Of a DNA stretch of 38,821 bases, positions 7,683-16,176 are shown in pieces (the stretch's first letter is position 1; every line of letters begins with the position of its first letter). The position numbers and the translations under genes are program-made. The stretch is from positions 1 to 38,821 of the forward strand of contig CACWKB010000013.1 of assembly GCA_902761375.1 (NCBI GenBank), written 5' to 3'. The DNA comes from an uncultured Ruminococcus sp. Lineage in GTDB: Bacteria; Bacillota; Clostridia; Oscillospirales; Acutalibacteraceae. The notes beneath the pieces are model-generated. The model made no database searches, was not told the origin of the DNA, and saw only the letters and a list, made by a program, of their open reading frames with translations.

Positions 7683-8741
7683 TCAAACGCAATACAGATT
7701 CGTGTCCCACGCCGGGATATAGGGATGGTGGCGTAGATAGATCTTATAGTCCGGATTAAGCCGGTGTATCAGGAGCGGCATTTTAAAAATGTCCTCAAAG
7801 CGGTGATAGGCGGCGAAGTTGAGCTTGGGCTTATGGTTTTTGAGGGTCTCGGTCATGCCGAGCAGCGTCTCGGCGTCCGCGCCCTCGACGTCCGCCTTTA
7901 TATAGCTCGCCGCCGCACCGCAGAGGACGGTATCGACCCTTGCGACCCGGGTCTGAACGCCCTTTTCGGAGATCGCGCTGTTTCGCCCCGCCTTATTGTT
8001 GAAGGTCAGCGCGGTGTTTTCGTTCCACGCGCCGAGCTGCCACAGCTCAACGCGCTCCATATCCGCGCAGTGAGCGCTCAGCTTTCCGAAGTTCTTGGCG
8101 TTCGGCTCGAGGGCTACTACCCTTCGGTAGCTGCCGCCCGAGTATTTTAAAAACTCGTCTATCGTGTCGCCGTTATACGCGCCGAGGTCGACGTAAAGCT
8201 CGTTATCGCCGAGGCGCAGGATATCGCCGAACGCCTCTGATTTGTCCGTGGTAATCTCGTCGAGCAGCTCAAGCCTGCCCGTGTGATAAAACCGCAGCAC
8301 GCCGTCATATACGCGCCTTGACTGCCCGTCGGCGAGCAGCCTCCGCGCCGCGTTGATCTCATCCGCGTATTCCTCGGCAAAAGCGCGGTCAAAGAGCCTG
8401 CTGCCGAAGGCGGGAACGCTCGGGACAACTGTCACGTGCGCGGCGGCGACCTGCTTCACGGTCTGCATCACGTCCGGAAGCTGAGTTGCAAAGCAGAGCG
8501 CGACGGTGAATACGCCGAGCTCGCGTTCAAGCTGCGCGCGGGTCTTGACCGTAAAGCCGTGAAAGGACTGACCGCGCACAAAGCCGTCGCTCGCCATCAC
8601 GCCCGCAGCCTCAATCCCGAACCCCTCAAACGCGGCGAGCACCTTATCCGCGCCGTCGCCCATGCCGTAGAGCACGACAGGCTCCCCACAGTTTTTCAAA
8701 TACTCCCAGACCGAGGGAGTTGTTTTTAAAAATTCAAGCAT
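7683..8741 (-). CDS. FkbM-family methyltransferase with an N-terminal nucleotide-binding-like domain
   Basis: This 352-residue protein has a C-terminal FkbM-type SAM-dependent methyltransferase fold. LYVDLGAYNGDTIDEFL (about residues 187-203) is the SAM-binding loop, VVALEPNAKNF is the acidic strand motif, and YIKADVEGADAETLLGM is the conserved DVEG segment. Such enzymes O-methylate sugars or small molecules, often in surface polysaccharide pathways. The first 110 residues carry a Rossmann-like VLYGMGDGADKVLAAF segment resembling sugar-nucleotide or PglD-like domains found fused to FkbM domains in Clostridia. GGAG precedes the ATG. There is no glycan cluster around it, so the substrate is unknown. 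Confidence 0.8.
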   Translation of the reverse strand: MLEFLKTTPSVWEYLKNCGEPVVLYGMGDGADKVLAAFEGFGIEAAGVMASDGFVRGQSFHGFTVKTRAQLERELGVFTVALCFATQLPDVMQTVKQVAAAHVTVVPSVPAFGSRLFDRAFAEEYADEINAARRLLADGQSRRVYDGVLRFYHTGRLELLDEITTDKSEAFGDILRLGDNELYVDLGAYNGDTIDEFLKYSGGSYRRVVALEPNAKNFGKLSAHCADMERVELWQLGAWNENTALTFNNKAGRNSAISEKGVQTRVARVDTVLCGAAASYIKADVEGADAETLLGMTETLKNHKPKLNFAAYHRFEDIFKMPLLIHRLNPDYKIYLRHHPYIPAWDTNLYCV

Positions 8742-8912
8742 ATTATCTCCGTGAATAATCGGCGATCAACAGTTTTTGTCGGGCATAAAACGCAACTCAA
8801 AAATGCATTCCGGCTCGACCGTAACCGTTAATTGTTAATTGTTAATTATTAATTGACACGCAAGTGTCATAAAGGTCGATGAGCTTCTCCGAACAGAAAA
8901 AACTATGTTGAG
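8742..8912 (-). repeat. Dispersed repeat copy with a heptamer array
   Basis: Read on the minus strand this spacer holds TGTTCGGAGAAGCTCATCGA, the GACACTTGCGTGTC hairpin, four period-7 units (plus strand GTTAATT x3 then ATTAATT, 8827-8854) and a GGTCGAGCCGGAATGCATT block. The same order of blocks occurs at about 295-400 and, in part, at 23204-23275. It lies between the 5S gene and the methyltransferase. I see no promoter for the latter. Confidence 0.7.
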
Positions 8913-8920
8913 ATAATTTA

Positions 8921-8949
8921 AAAACGCCCACCCTACTGGGTGGACGCTT
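8921..8949 (-). terminator. Intrinsic terminator of the 5S rRNA gene
   Basis: On the minus strand CGTCCACCC and GGGTGGGCG pair around AGTA and are followed at once by TTTTTA. It begins a few bases after the 5S 3' end. Confidence 0.9.
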
Positions 8950-8952
8950 TAT

Positions 8953-9064
8953 AGTGTTGGCATCTTCCTATTTTCACACCTCGTCGCCAAGGCACTATTT
9001 TCGGCACTACTGAGCTTAACTTCCGTGTTCGGTATGGGAACGGGTGGACCCTTCAACACCAACT
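8953..9064 (-). rRNA. rrf: 5S ribosomal RNA, solitary
   Basis: The minus strand contains the near-universal 5S core CCCGTTCCCATACCGAACAC followed by GGAAGTTAAGCTC, then TGCCTTGGCGACGAGGTGTGAAAATAGG. The ends GTTGGTGT and ATGCCAAC pair to form helix I. The exact ends are good to within a few bases. No 23S, 16S or tRNA sequence lies upstream: transcription starts about 215 nt before the gene from its own promoter and ends at an adjacent terminator, so this is a stand-alone 5S transcription unit. Confidence 0.93.
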
Positions 9065-9286
9065 TTTTAAATCGCTTCACAAGTTCTTCTGTAAGAACAC
9101 TTCTTTGCCCGACCGAAAACATCTTCTATGGTCAAAGCTTCATAAACAACATCAAGAGTTCTTCTATCGGAAAACCATCTCACGAACAAAAACGACTTCT
9201 ATCGGTCAAGAATTGACATTATCGGCACAGACTGAAAAACTATCATATCATGCCGCGCGAAGCTGTATCCTCTCGGAACATTCGCT
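9065..9286 (-). other. 5S rRNA 5' leader with spaced CTTCTATCGG-like repeats
   Basis: This 222-bp stretch between promoter and 5S gene holds four copies of a CTTCTAT-GG-type motif (plus-strand positions 9086, 9123, 9161 and 9196), about 35-38 bp apart, each preceded by A/T-rich sequence. No coding frame with a ribosome site was found. It may be removed during 5S maturation. Confidence 0.45.
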
Positions 9287-9315
9287 ATTATACTACCTGA
9301 AAACCGATTTGTCAA
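9287..9315 (-). promoter_or_regulatory. Consensus promoter of the solitary 5S rRNA
   Basis: TTGACA (9310-9315), exactly 17 bp, TATAAT (9287-9292), both perfect, on the minus strand. This is a very strong rRNA-class sigma-A promoter. Confidence 0.85.
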
Positions 9316-9398
9316 CCTTTTTTTCGCAATATCTCCGAGCAGCTTAATTGCTTGTATTTTATTGTTGTTTTTCGCTGAGTTTCAATAATATTTCACAC

Positions 9399-9436
9399 AA
9401 AAAAGCAGAGGCACCTTACGGTTCGCTCTGCCTTTT
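9399..9436 (-). terminator. Terminator at the end of the arginine operon
   Basis: On the minus strand AAAGGCAGAG and CTCTGCTTTT pair and a T-run (TTTTTT) follows. It lies 40 bp past the argF stop and upstream of the 5S promoter. Confidence 0.8.
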
Positions 9437-9476
9437 ACGCTTTGATGTGTTTTAAAACTATATGTGCAATATACTA

Positions 9477-10406
9477 TCAGTCTGCGTCGTTCTTCTTGTC
9501 GAGCATGCACTCTACAAGCACTGCCTTCTGGGCGTGCAGGCGGTTTTCCGCCTCCTCAAAGATCTCGTTCGCGTGAGCCTCGAACACCTCGGCAGTGATC
9601 TCCTCGCCGCGGTGGGCAGGGAGACAATGCAGCACCATGCACTCGTCGTTGGTGACCGCCATCAGCTCGTCGTTGACCTGATACACTCCGGCAAACGCCG
9701 CCTCGCGCTCCTGCTTCTCCTGCTCCTGACCCATCGACGCCCAGACGTCGGTATAGACCACGTCGGCGCCCTTTGCCGCCTCCAGAGGATCGCGCACAAT
9801 CTGGAACCTGTCGCCGAACTGTTTGCCGAACTCGAGGATATGCTCCGGCGGATCGTAGCCCTCGGGACAAGCCGCCGAGAAGCTCATGCCCATGCGCATC
9901 GCGCCCACGGCGAGAGAATTGAGCATATTGTTGCCGTCGCCGATGAAGCACATCTTCAGACCCTCGAGCTTGCCCTTGAACTCGCGGATGGTCATGAGGT
10001 CGGCGAGCACCTGGCAGGGATGGCAATAATCGGTCAGACCGTTGATGATCGGGATGGAGCCGTACTCGGCGAGAGACTCTACCTCGCTCTGGGCGAAGGT
10101 GCGGATCATGATCGCGTCGATAAAGCGCGAGAGCACGCGCGCGGTGTCCTCGACCGGCTCGCCCCTGCCGATCTGCAGGTCGTTGGAGCTGAGGAACAGC
10201 GGATATCCGCCGAGCTGGGTCATGCCCACCTCGAACGAAACGCGGGTGCGGGTGCTGGATTTCTCAAAGATCATGCCTAAGGTCTTGCCCTTGAGCAGCT
10301 TGTGCTCGATGCCGTGCTTCTGCTCGTATTTGAGCTGATCGGCGAGGTTCAGAGTCGCGGTGATCTCCTCCGTCGACCAATCCTCTAATTTCAAAAGATG
10401 TTTCAT
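9477..10406 (-). CDS. argF: Ornithine carbamoyltransferase
   Basis: This 309-residue cytoplasmic enzyme makes citrulline from ornithine and carbamoyl phosphate, step six of arginine synthesis. The carbamoyl-phosphate site STRTR is at residues 51-55, and the ornithine-site HCLPAHRGEE begins near residue 260. I choose the ATG at 10406 because GGAG lies 8 bases before it; an in-frame ATG at 10412 is only 2 bases from that site and overlaps the argD stop. It is the last gene of the operon, followed by a terminator. Confidence 0.95.
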   Translation of the reverse strand: MKHLLKLEDWSTEEITATLNLADQLKYEQKHGIEHKLLKGKTLGMIFEKSSTRTRVSFEVGMTQLGGYPLFLSSNDLQIGRGEPVEDTARVLSRFIDAIMIRTFAQSEVESLAEYGSIPIINGLTDYCHPCQVLADLMTIREFKGKLEGLKMCFIGDGNNMLNSLAVGAMRMGMSFSAACPEGYDPPEHILEFGKQFGDRFQIVRDPLEAAKGADVVYTDVWASMGQEQEKQEREAAFAGVYQVNDELMAVTNDECMVLHCLPAHRGEEITAEVFEAHANEIFEEAENRLHAQKAVLVECMLDKKNDAD

Positions 10407-10411
10407 TGCCA

Positions 10412-11575
10412 TTACTCCTTTATCGTTTTTGCGAGGAGCTCAACCGCCTCGTCAATTTCTTCCATTGTGATCGTGAGCGGAGGAAGCATTCTGAGCAGCT
10501 CCTTCGCCGTTATTATCAGCAGACCGTTTTCGACGCATTTTACCGCGAGCGCGTGGGCGTCGCCGTCGATCTCGATGCCGATCATCAGTCCCATGCGGCG
10601 CACGTTTTTCACGCCGTCGATCGCGCGCAGCCTTTGCTCAAGATAAGCTCCCTTTTCCTCGACAGCCTCCAAGAATCCGGGCTTCGAGACCGTGTCGAGC
10701 ACATAGTTCGCGCCCGCGCAGACCACGGGATTCGCGCCGAAGGTGGTGCCGTGGGTGGACGGCGACATAACGTCCCTGAGCTTTTCGCCGCACATACACA
10801 GTCCGATGGGCAAGCCGCCGCCGAGTCCCTTGGCGACCGTCACAAGGTCGGGCTTCACGCCGTAATGCTCATAGGCAAAGAGCTTGCCGGTCCTGCCTAC
10901 GCCGGTCTGCACCTCGTCGATGATGACCAGGATATCGCGCGACTGACAGAGCTCGCAGAGCTTTTGGACGTATTCCTTGTCCAAAATGTTCACGCCGCCC
11001 TCGCCCTGGATGACCTCGAGCATGACCGCGCAGGTCTTGTCGCTCAACGCCGCCTCGAGCGCGCCGATATCGTTAGCCTCGACAAACGAGAAGCCCTCCG
11101 TAAACGGGAAAAAGTAGTTGTGGAACACGTCCTGACCCGTCGCCGAAAGGGTGGTCACCGTCCGTCCGTGAAAGGAATTGCGCAGGGTGATTATCCCGTT
11201 CCTGTCGGCTCCGTACTTGTCGAAGCTGTATTTGCGCGCGACCTTGATCGCGCATTCGTTCGCCTCGGCTCCGCTGTTGCCGAAGCAGACCTTAGCCATG
11301 CCGCTGAGGCTGCAGAGCTTCTCGGCGAGGTCGGACGGCTGCTTGCTGTAGAAATAGTTCGACATATGCTGGATCGTCGCCGCCTGAGCGCAGACCGCCT
11401 TGACCCAGCCCTCGTCGCAGTAGCCCAGCGAATTCACGCCGATGCCCGAGGAAACGTCGATGTAGCGCTTTCCGTCCTCATCATACGCCACGGCGCCCTT
11501 TCCGCTTGCCAGCGCTACGTCGTAGCGGCCGTAGGTATGCATTATATATTGGTTGTCCTTTTGCTTAGTATCCAT
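10412..11575 (-). CDS. argD: Acetylornithine aminotransferase
   Basis: This 387-residue PLP enzyme converts N-acetylglutamate semialdehyde plus glutamate to N-acetylornithine and 2-oxoglutarate. The PLP lysine is Lys249 in VTVAKGLGGGLP. The cofactor ring Asp is Asp220 in IIDEVQTGVGRTG, and GNSGAEANECAIKVAR matches the phosphate-binding region. Length is typical. Its stop is within a few bases of the argF start, so the two are probably translationally coupled. The upstream neighbour is the dockerin-CotH gene, 11 bp away, so argD depends on transcription through that gene. Confidence 0.94.
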   Translation of the reverse strand: MDTKQKDNQYIMHTYGRYDVALASGKGAVAYDEDGKRYIDVSSGIGVNSLGYCDEGWVKAVCAQAATIQHMSNYFYSKQPSDLAEKLCSLSGMAKVCFGNSGAEANECAIKVARKYSFDKYGADRNGIITLRNSFHGRTVTTLSATGQDVFHNYFFPFTEGFSFVEANDIGALEAALSDKTCAVMLEVIQGEGGVNILDKEYVQKLCELCQSRDILVIIDEVQTGVGRTGKLFAYEHYGVKPDLVTVAKGLGGGLPIGLCMCGEKLRDVMSPSTHGTTFGANPVVCAGANYVLDTVSKPGFLEAVEEKGAYLEQRLRAIDGVKNVRRMGLMIGIEIDGDAHALAVKCVENGLLIITAKELLRMLPPLTITMEEIDEAVELLAKTIKE

Positions 11576-11586
11576 TTGCTTCTTCC

Positions 11587-13125
11587 TTATCCGAGCTTGC
11601 TCATTCTTTGCGTCGCCTTTTCGCCGATCCCGTACCCGTCATCAAAGCCGACGAGGTACCTCTGCACCTTGGTGGCGTCGGTCACGTCGAGACCGTTTGA
11701 GTCTACGTCGGCGGCTATCTCGTCAAAGGCGTCGCAGGGCAGTCCCACAAGATACTTCTGTATAGCCGTCGCGTCCGGCACAGTGACCGCTCCGTCGCAG
11801 TCCGCGTCGCCTGTGATATACTCGCGCTCAAACGGCTCGAGGTACTCGTCGAACCACTCGTGGCGCTCGGCGAGCCAATTCTTGACAAAGGCGTAGTTTT
11901 CGTCGTATGTTTTGTCGGGCTTGCGCTGGATGTTGATCCACCACTTAGCCACATTCCAGCCCGCGTCGGTGTAATTGCGGTCGATCTGGTCGCGGTAGGT
12001 CGCGCGCAGGGTATCGAGGACGCCGCCGTCGGTGTGGAGACTCGAGAAATAATCGTAGTGCGCGATGTATTCCTCCCTTACCAGCTCCTTGAACCAATCC
12101 TTCTTGGCAAGGTAGATGTAGAGATTCTTATCGGCGTACATGCCCTGAGAGGAATTCGCCTGCTTGCAGCGCTCCGAAAGCTCCGCGTAGCTGTTGCCCA
12201 TGGACAGGTCGTAGTCCCACGGAGGTCCCGCGTACAGCTTGCCGTCCTTATAATAGAAATAAACGGAGGACATATTGAAGTCAAAGGTCTTGAAATACTC
12301 GTTCATCAGGTAGAACTTAACGAACGAGGACATATCTATCTTCTCGCCGATCTTTGCCTCGTCGCCCGCTTTGAGCGTGTTGATGATATCGGTCATAGTG
12401 TCCGTGATGTACGCAAGCTGCTCCTCGGTCGGCTCCTCGGGTTCGCTTGAAATAAATCTGAGCCCGCTGATCTTGAAGTAGGTGACGTCCTCCTCCTCGC
12501 GCGTCGCCTCGTACTCGATCAAAAAGTCCTTTTTGCCGTCGTTGCCCTTGACGTCGATATCGACCCTGTCCGAAGCGACCTGAACGGGCTCAAAGAGCAC
12601 ATAGCAGCCCCTGAAGCTGTCGTCGAGCCAAAGCTCCACGACCTTGCAGCTCGAGGTATAGGGGATCTCGAGCTCGTTCGCCGTGTTGAACACCAGGAGA
12701 TTGCGCAGCAGGGTAGGGTCAAAGGCGTTGGCGATCAGCGCCCATTTTTTGCCCTTGCCCAAGCCGAGCACCTCGGTCTTTTTGCCGAACTTAAAGGTGA
12801 ACGCCTTCTTTTTTACGGTAGTCATGGCGGTCGTGTTGCCGCGCACCTTAAAGGAGATGTCGCCGCTGAGCACCGTGCCGTCGGTGTCGGTGATCGTGAT
12901 GCTTGCGTCAACGTAGCCGTCCGCCTTTTGAAGCTCCGTTCCGTTGCCGTCCTTGGTTTTCACCTCTATCTTAGGTACCTCGACCGCCGCGGTCTCGGCA
13001 GGCTCATCCGGAGCTTCTCCCGATGAGAGCGCAGCGTTCACATCCTCGTATGCCGCCGCGTTGACTGCCGCGCAGCCCGCCGCTATGATAACGGCAGACA
13101 GTAATAATGCCAGAATCCTCTTCAT
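11587..13125 (-). CDS. Secreted CotH-like kinase domain protein with a C-terminal dockerin
   Basis: This is a 512-residue exported protein. Residues 1-24 (MKRILALLLSAVIIAAGCAA) look like a signal peptide, possibly a lipobox with Cys18. The middle (about 55-400) is CotH-like: ISFKVRGNTTAM, LLRNLLVFNTANEL, GCYVLFEPVQV, and the late GPPWDYDLSMGNS, which fits the family's metal/active-site Asp motif. CotH proteins are atypical kinases of spore-coat or extracellular proteins. The last 70 residues are a type I dockerin with two Ca2+-loop repeats (GDADCDGAVTVPDATAIQKY and ADVDSNGLDVTDATKVQRY), which would bind a cohesin. It sits within the arginine operon. Confidence 0.88.
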   Translation of the reverse strand: MKRILALLLSAVIIAAGCAAVNAAAYEDVNAALSSGEAPDEPAETAAVEVPKIEVKTKDGNGTELQKADGYVDASITITDTDGTVLSGDISFKVRGNTTAMTTVKKKAFTFKFGKKTEVLGLGKGKKWALIANAFDPTLLRNLLVFNTANELEIPYTSSCKVVELWLDDSFRGCYVLFEPVQVASDRVDIDVKGNDGKKDFLIEYEATREEEDVTYFKISGLRFISSEPEEPTEEQLAYITDTMTDIINTLKAGDEAKIGEKIDMSSFVKFYLMNEYFKTFDFNMSSVYFYYKDGKLYAGPPWDYDLSMGNSYAELSERCKQANSSQGMYADKNLYIYLAKKDWFKELVREEYIAHYDYFSSLHTDGGVLDTLRATYRDQIDRNYTDAGWNVAKWWINIQRKPDKTYDENYAFVKNWLAERHEWFDEYLEPFEREYITGDADCDGAVTVPDATAIQKYLVGLPCDAFDEIAADVDSNGLDVTDATKVQRYLVGFDDGYGIGEKATQRMSKLG

Positions 13126-13130
13126 TTTCT

Positions 13131-13565
13131 TTACCTCCTGTTTATATTCCGAGTGTTTTCATATGAAAACACAAAAACATCGTCTCGCTTTGCAAAGCCG
13201 AAATCCTTCCAGAATTCCTGTCCGGTCTCGTTGTTCTGATAGCAGAAGATATGCGTTTTGTCGATTCCCTCGGCGGTGATTTTTTCTATTGCCTTTTCGG
13301 CGAGGGCGTGACCGATGCGTCTTCGGCGGTATTCGGGCAGCACAGCCATGTGATGGATGAAGCCGCGCCTGCCGTCGTGACCCGCCAGCACGGTGCCGAC
13401 GATCCTTCCGTCGACCACCGCGACCTGACTCATCCCCTCGTTGCGGCGGATATAGCGCTCAATCTGAGCCCGCTCGTCAGCCGCCGAAAGCGCGCGGCGC
13501 GAGGTGATCTGCCACATCGCGTAAACCTCGTCATAGTCGTCTGTGGTCATTGGTCTTATCAGCAT
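13131..13565 (-). CDS. GNAT-family N-acetyltransferase
   Basis: This 144-residue single-domain protein has the GNAT acetyl-CoA motif A at HHMAVLPEYRRRRIGHALAE (about residues 71-90) and a C-terminal FWKDFGFAKRDD that is typical of the fold. The acceptor is unknown. Its position in the arginine operon between argB and the CotH gene suggests a link to amino-acid or peptide metabolism. An N-acetylglutamate synthase role is not needed because argJ is present, and the protein is short for that. Gaps to both neighbours are under 15 bp. Confidence 0.85.
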   Translation of the reverse strand: MLIRPMTTDDYDEVYAMWQITSRRALSAADERAQIERYIRRNEGMSQVAVVDGRIVGTVLAGHDGRRGFIHHMAVLPEYRRRRIGHALAEKAIEKITAEGIDKTHIFCYQNNETGQEFWKDFGFAKRDDVFVFSYENTRNINRR

Positions 13566-13578
13566 TCCTGTTTCCTTC

Positions 13579-14433
13579 TCAATAGAACATCGTTCCGATA
13601 CCCTCGTCGCTGAACAGCTCGAGGATGATGGAGTGCTCTATCCTTCCGTCTATGATATGGGCGCGGCTGACTCCGTTGCGCACTGCCTCTACGCAGCAGT
13701 CGATCTTTGGGATCATGCCGCCCTTGATTATTCCGTCGCGCTTGAGCATCGGCACCTCGCTGACGTTGACGACCGAGATCAGGCTGTTCTCGTCGTTGAC
13801 GTCGCGCAGCAGACCCCGGATGTCGGTCATGAGGATAAGCTTCTTCGCGCCGAGCTTAGCCGCTATCTGAGCCGCCGCGAGATCGGCGTTGATGTTGTAG
13901 ACGTTGCCGTCGTAGCCGCCGGCTACGGTCGCCACGATCGGGATGTAGCCGTCGTCGAGAACGAGCTTCAGAGGCGCGGGATTGACCTCGCGTATCTCGC
14001 CCACATAGCCCAAGTCCGCCGCGCCGGCGACCAGCTTGTCCGCCATCAGCAGCCTTCCGTCGAGACCGCAGAGACCCAGAGCCTTTCCGCCGTGGCTCTC
14101 AAGGAGCTGAACAAGGCTCTTGTTCACCTTGCCCGCGAGCACCATCTGGACGATGTCGATGGTCTCGCCGTCGGTCACGCGCATCCCGTTCTCGAATTTG
14201 CTCTCCTTGCCGACGGCGTTGAGCATGGCGTTGATCTCGGGGCCGCCGCCGTGAACGAGCACGACGTTGATGCCGACGAGCTGCATCAGCACAAGGTCGT
14301 TCATTACCGCCGACTTGAGCTTATCGTTGATCATGGCGTTGCCGCCGTACTTGACGACGATCGTTTCTCCCGTCCATTTTTTTATGTAAGGCATAGCCTG
14401 AATGAGCACCTTGGCTCTTTTTGCATTGTCCAT
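13579..14433 (-). CDS. argB: Acetylglutamate kinase
   Basis: This 284-residue enzyme phosphorylates N-acetylglutamate with ATP, step two of arginine synthesis. VVKYGGNAM (residues 27-34) is the ATP-phosphate loop and LVHGGGPEIN (59-68) binds the acetylglutamate. AKKLILMTDIRGLL supplies the nucleotide-site Asp. Length and N-terminal helix resemble the arginine-inhibited hexameric type, which would make it the feedback point, though this is inferred. TAGGTGA precedes the ATG. A 161-bp spacer carrying a dispersed repeat separates it from argJ upstream. Confidence 0.95.
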   Translation of the reverse strand: MDNAKRAKVLIQAMPYIKKWTGETIVVKYGGNAMINDKLKSAVMNDLVLMQLVGINVVLVHGGGPEINAMLNAVGKESKFENGMRVTDGETIDIVQMVLAGKVNKSLVQLLESHGGKALGLCGLDGRLLMADKLVAGAADLGYVGEIREVNPAPLKLVLDDGYIPIVATVAGGYDGNVYNINADLAAAQIAAKLGAKKLILMTDIRGLLRDVNDENSLISVVNVSEVPMLKRDGIIKGGMIPKIDCCVEAVRNGVSRAHIIDGRIEHSIILELFSDEGIGTMFY

Positions 14434-14594
14434 AATTTCACCTATATCCGTGGAAACCGGTATTTGTTTATTGTGTGCTTTTTACTTTGAACACACAGCA
14501 TTATAAATCGGGTGCGGGTGATTTCCCTGATAGGGGAAAAGGGTTGCCGTCCGGCTACGGAGCCCGCCCTCAACTCTCAACTCTAAACTCTGTC
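14434..14594. repeat. Dispersed palindromic repeat, short copy, between argJ and argB
   Basis: Positions about 14495-14570 hold GAACACACAGCATTATAAAT, CGGGTGCGGGTG, TTCCCTGATAGGGGAAA and GGGTTGCCGTCCGGCTACGG, ending in GCCCGCCCT. A period-7 array follows (CAACTCT, CAACTCT, AAACTCT; 14571-14591). The same blocks recur reversed near 38540-38635 and partly at 16108-16150. TTCCCTGATAGGGGAA and GCCGTCCGGC can form hairpins. The element lies inside the transcribed operon. Confidence 0.8.
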
Positions 14595-15860
14595 TTAAGT
14601 TCTGTAGTCTCCGTTTATTTTTACGTAATCATAAGTCAGGTCGCAGCCGTAGGCTTCGGCTTCGGCTTCTCCGTCGCCGAGGGTGATATTGACCGTGATC
14701 TCCTTTTCGAGCAGGATCTGCTTTGCGTCCTCCTCAGAGAAATCCACTCCGGCTCCGTTGCGGCAGACCTCGATCTCGCCCTTTGACGAGCTGAAGCTCA
14801 CGCCGACCTTGGTCACGTCGACGTCCGCGCCGCTGTAGCCGATGGCGCAGAGCACGCGCCCCCAGTTTGCGTCCGCGCCGAACATCGCCGCCTTGAAAAG
14901 GCTCGAGCAGATCACGCCCTTTGCGACCTTGACCGCGTCGGGCTTGGTCTTTGCGCCGCGAACCGAGCAGATCAGCAGCTTTGTTGCGCCCTCGCCGTCG
15001 GCGGCGAGCTGCTTGGCGAGGCTCTTGAACGCCGCGGTAAGACCGGCGACGAACACGCGGTAGTCGTCGTTTTTCTCGGTTATCGGCTCGTTGCCGGCAA
15101 GTCCCGACGCCATGATGGCGAGGGTGTCGTTGGTCGAGGTGTCGCCGTCTACGCTGACCATGTTGTAGCTGTCCTCGACCGCCTCGCGCAGCGCGGACTC
15201 GAGCATCTCAGCCGAGACCGCCGCGTCGGTGGTGACAAAGGATAGCATGGTTCCCATATTGATGTGGATCATGCCGCTGCCCTTGGCTATGCCGCCGACG
15301 GTGACTGTCCTGCCGCCGAGCGTCATGCGCATCGCCGTTTCCTTTTTGACGGTGTCGGTGGTCATTATAGCCTCAGCAGCGTTTGTTCCGCCGTCCTTTG
15401 TGAGCGTGCCGCGAAGCCTTTCGACTCCCTTGCGAACGGGCTCGAGCGGAAGCGGAACGCCGATAACGCCGGTCGAAGCGACAATAACATCCTCGGGCTT
15501 TATTCCGAGCGAATCGGCAGCCAGCGCGCACATCGCCTCGGCGACCTCAACGCCGTCAGCGTTGCAGGTGTTGGCGTTGCCGGAATTTACGATAACAGCC
15601 TGTGCCGTGCCGTTGCTCAGATGGTCCGAGGTCACGGCGATGGTGGAGCTTTTAACAAGATTCTTGGTGTATACGGCAGCCGCCGTGCAGGGCACCTCGC
15701 AGCAGATCATCGCAAGGTCGCGCTTGCCCGTGATGTTATCGAGGTCGACGCTCTCGCCCGTGATCGAGGCGGAGGTAGCCGCCTTGATGCCGGAGCAAAC
15801 TCCGCCCGCCGTAAACCCGAGCGGAGAAGTAACGGTGCCGTTAAAAAATTCGTATGTCAT
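14595..15860 (-). CDS. argJ: Bifunctional ornithine acetyltransferase / N-acetylglutamate synthase
   Basis: This 421-residue enzyme moves the acetyl group from N-acetylornithine to glutamate, recycling the acetyl group in arginine synthesis; some members also use acetyl-CoA. It is made as a precursor that self-cleaves before the nucleophile Thr204 in KGSGMIHINMGTMLSFVTTD. The usual Ala-Thr pair is Gly-Thr here. I start at the ATG at 15860 with AGGAC upstream; the open frame extends further but only into repeat DNA. With argJ present no separate argA or argE is needed for the cycle. Confidence 0.94.
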   Translation of the reverse strand: MTYEFFNGTVTSPLGFTAGGVCSGIKAATSASITGESVDLDNITGKRDLAMICCEVPCTAAAVYTKNLVKSSTIAVTSDHLSNGTAQAVIVNSGNANTCNADGVEVAEAMCALAADSLGIKPEDVIVASTGVIGVPLPLEPVRKGVERLRGTLTKDGGTNAAEAIMTTDTVKKETAMRMTLGGRTVTVGGIAKGSGMIHINMGTMLSFVTTDAAVSAEMLESALREAVEDSYNMVSVDGDTSTNDTLAIMASGLAGNEPITEKNDDYRVFVAGLTAAFKSLAKQLAADGEGATKLLICSVRGAKTKPDAVKVAKGVICSSLFKAAMFGADANWGRVLCAIGYSGADVDVTKVGVSFSSSKGEIEVCRNGAGVDFSEEDAKQILLEKEITVNITLGDGEAEAEAYGCDLTYDYVKINGDYRT

Positions 15861-16176
15861 AGCAGTTGTCCTTTTGAGTAAATTAGTGAGAAGCGAGAAG
15901 CGAGAACTGAGAAGCGAGAAGTGAGAAGCGAGAATTGTAGAGGTCGGTCTCGAACGACCCGGAACCGACGTTGCTCGGAAAAACAAACCTATCATTCATC
16001 GCAAAACGGTATCGCAGAAAGATAAAGTTCGTTCCCGTTCCCCCACCCCTCAGTCGCGCTCGGTCGCGCGACAGCTCCCCTCAAGGGGAGCCCAATTGTT
16101 TCTCCGCGAACACGCGGCATTACAAATCGGGTGCGGGTGTCCCGCCCTCAATTTTTCACTCTTCATTCTTCATTAT
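15861..16176. repeat. Dispersed palindromic repeat with heptamer arrays between argC and argJ
   Basis: This 316-bp spacer contains seven period-7 units of GAGAAGC and variants (15888-15936), then an element running from CCGACGTTGCTCGG (about 15965) through GATAAAGTTCGTTCCCGTTC, CCCACCCCTCAGTCGCGCTC and GGTCGCGCGACAGCTCCCCT to CGGCATTACAAATCGGGTGC (about 16125). It ends with three TTCATTC-type heptamers (16155-16175). The GTCGCGC/GCGCGAC and CTCCCCT/AGGGGAG arms can fold. The same element, reversed, lies at 38570-38775. It has no coding frame. Confidence 0.85.

Noticed and set aside
9065-9286. Remnant of 23S rRNA or a tRNA upstream of the 5S gene
   Set aside because: No conserved 23S 3'-end sequence, TTCGA loop or CCA-type acceptor stem could be found in the stretch.
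10406-11896. A 496-codon plus-strand frame opposite argD and the CotH gene
   Set aside because: It is the antisense shadow of two recognisable proteins and has no family resemblance or start signal.
15861-15995. N-terminal extension of ArgJ from an upstream ATG
   Set aside because: It would encode the GAGAAGC heptamer array as a low-complexity peptide; AGGAC supports the ATG at 15860.
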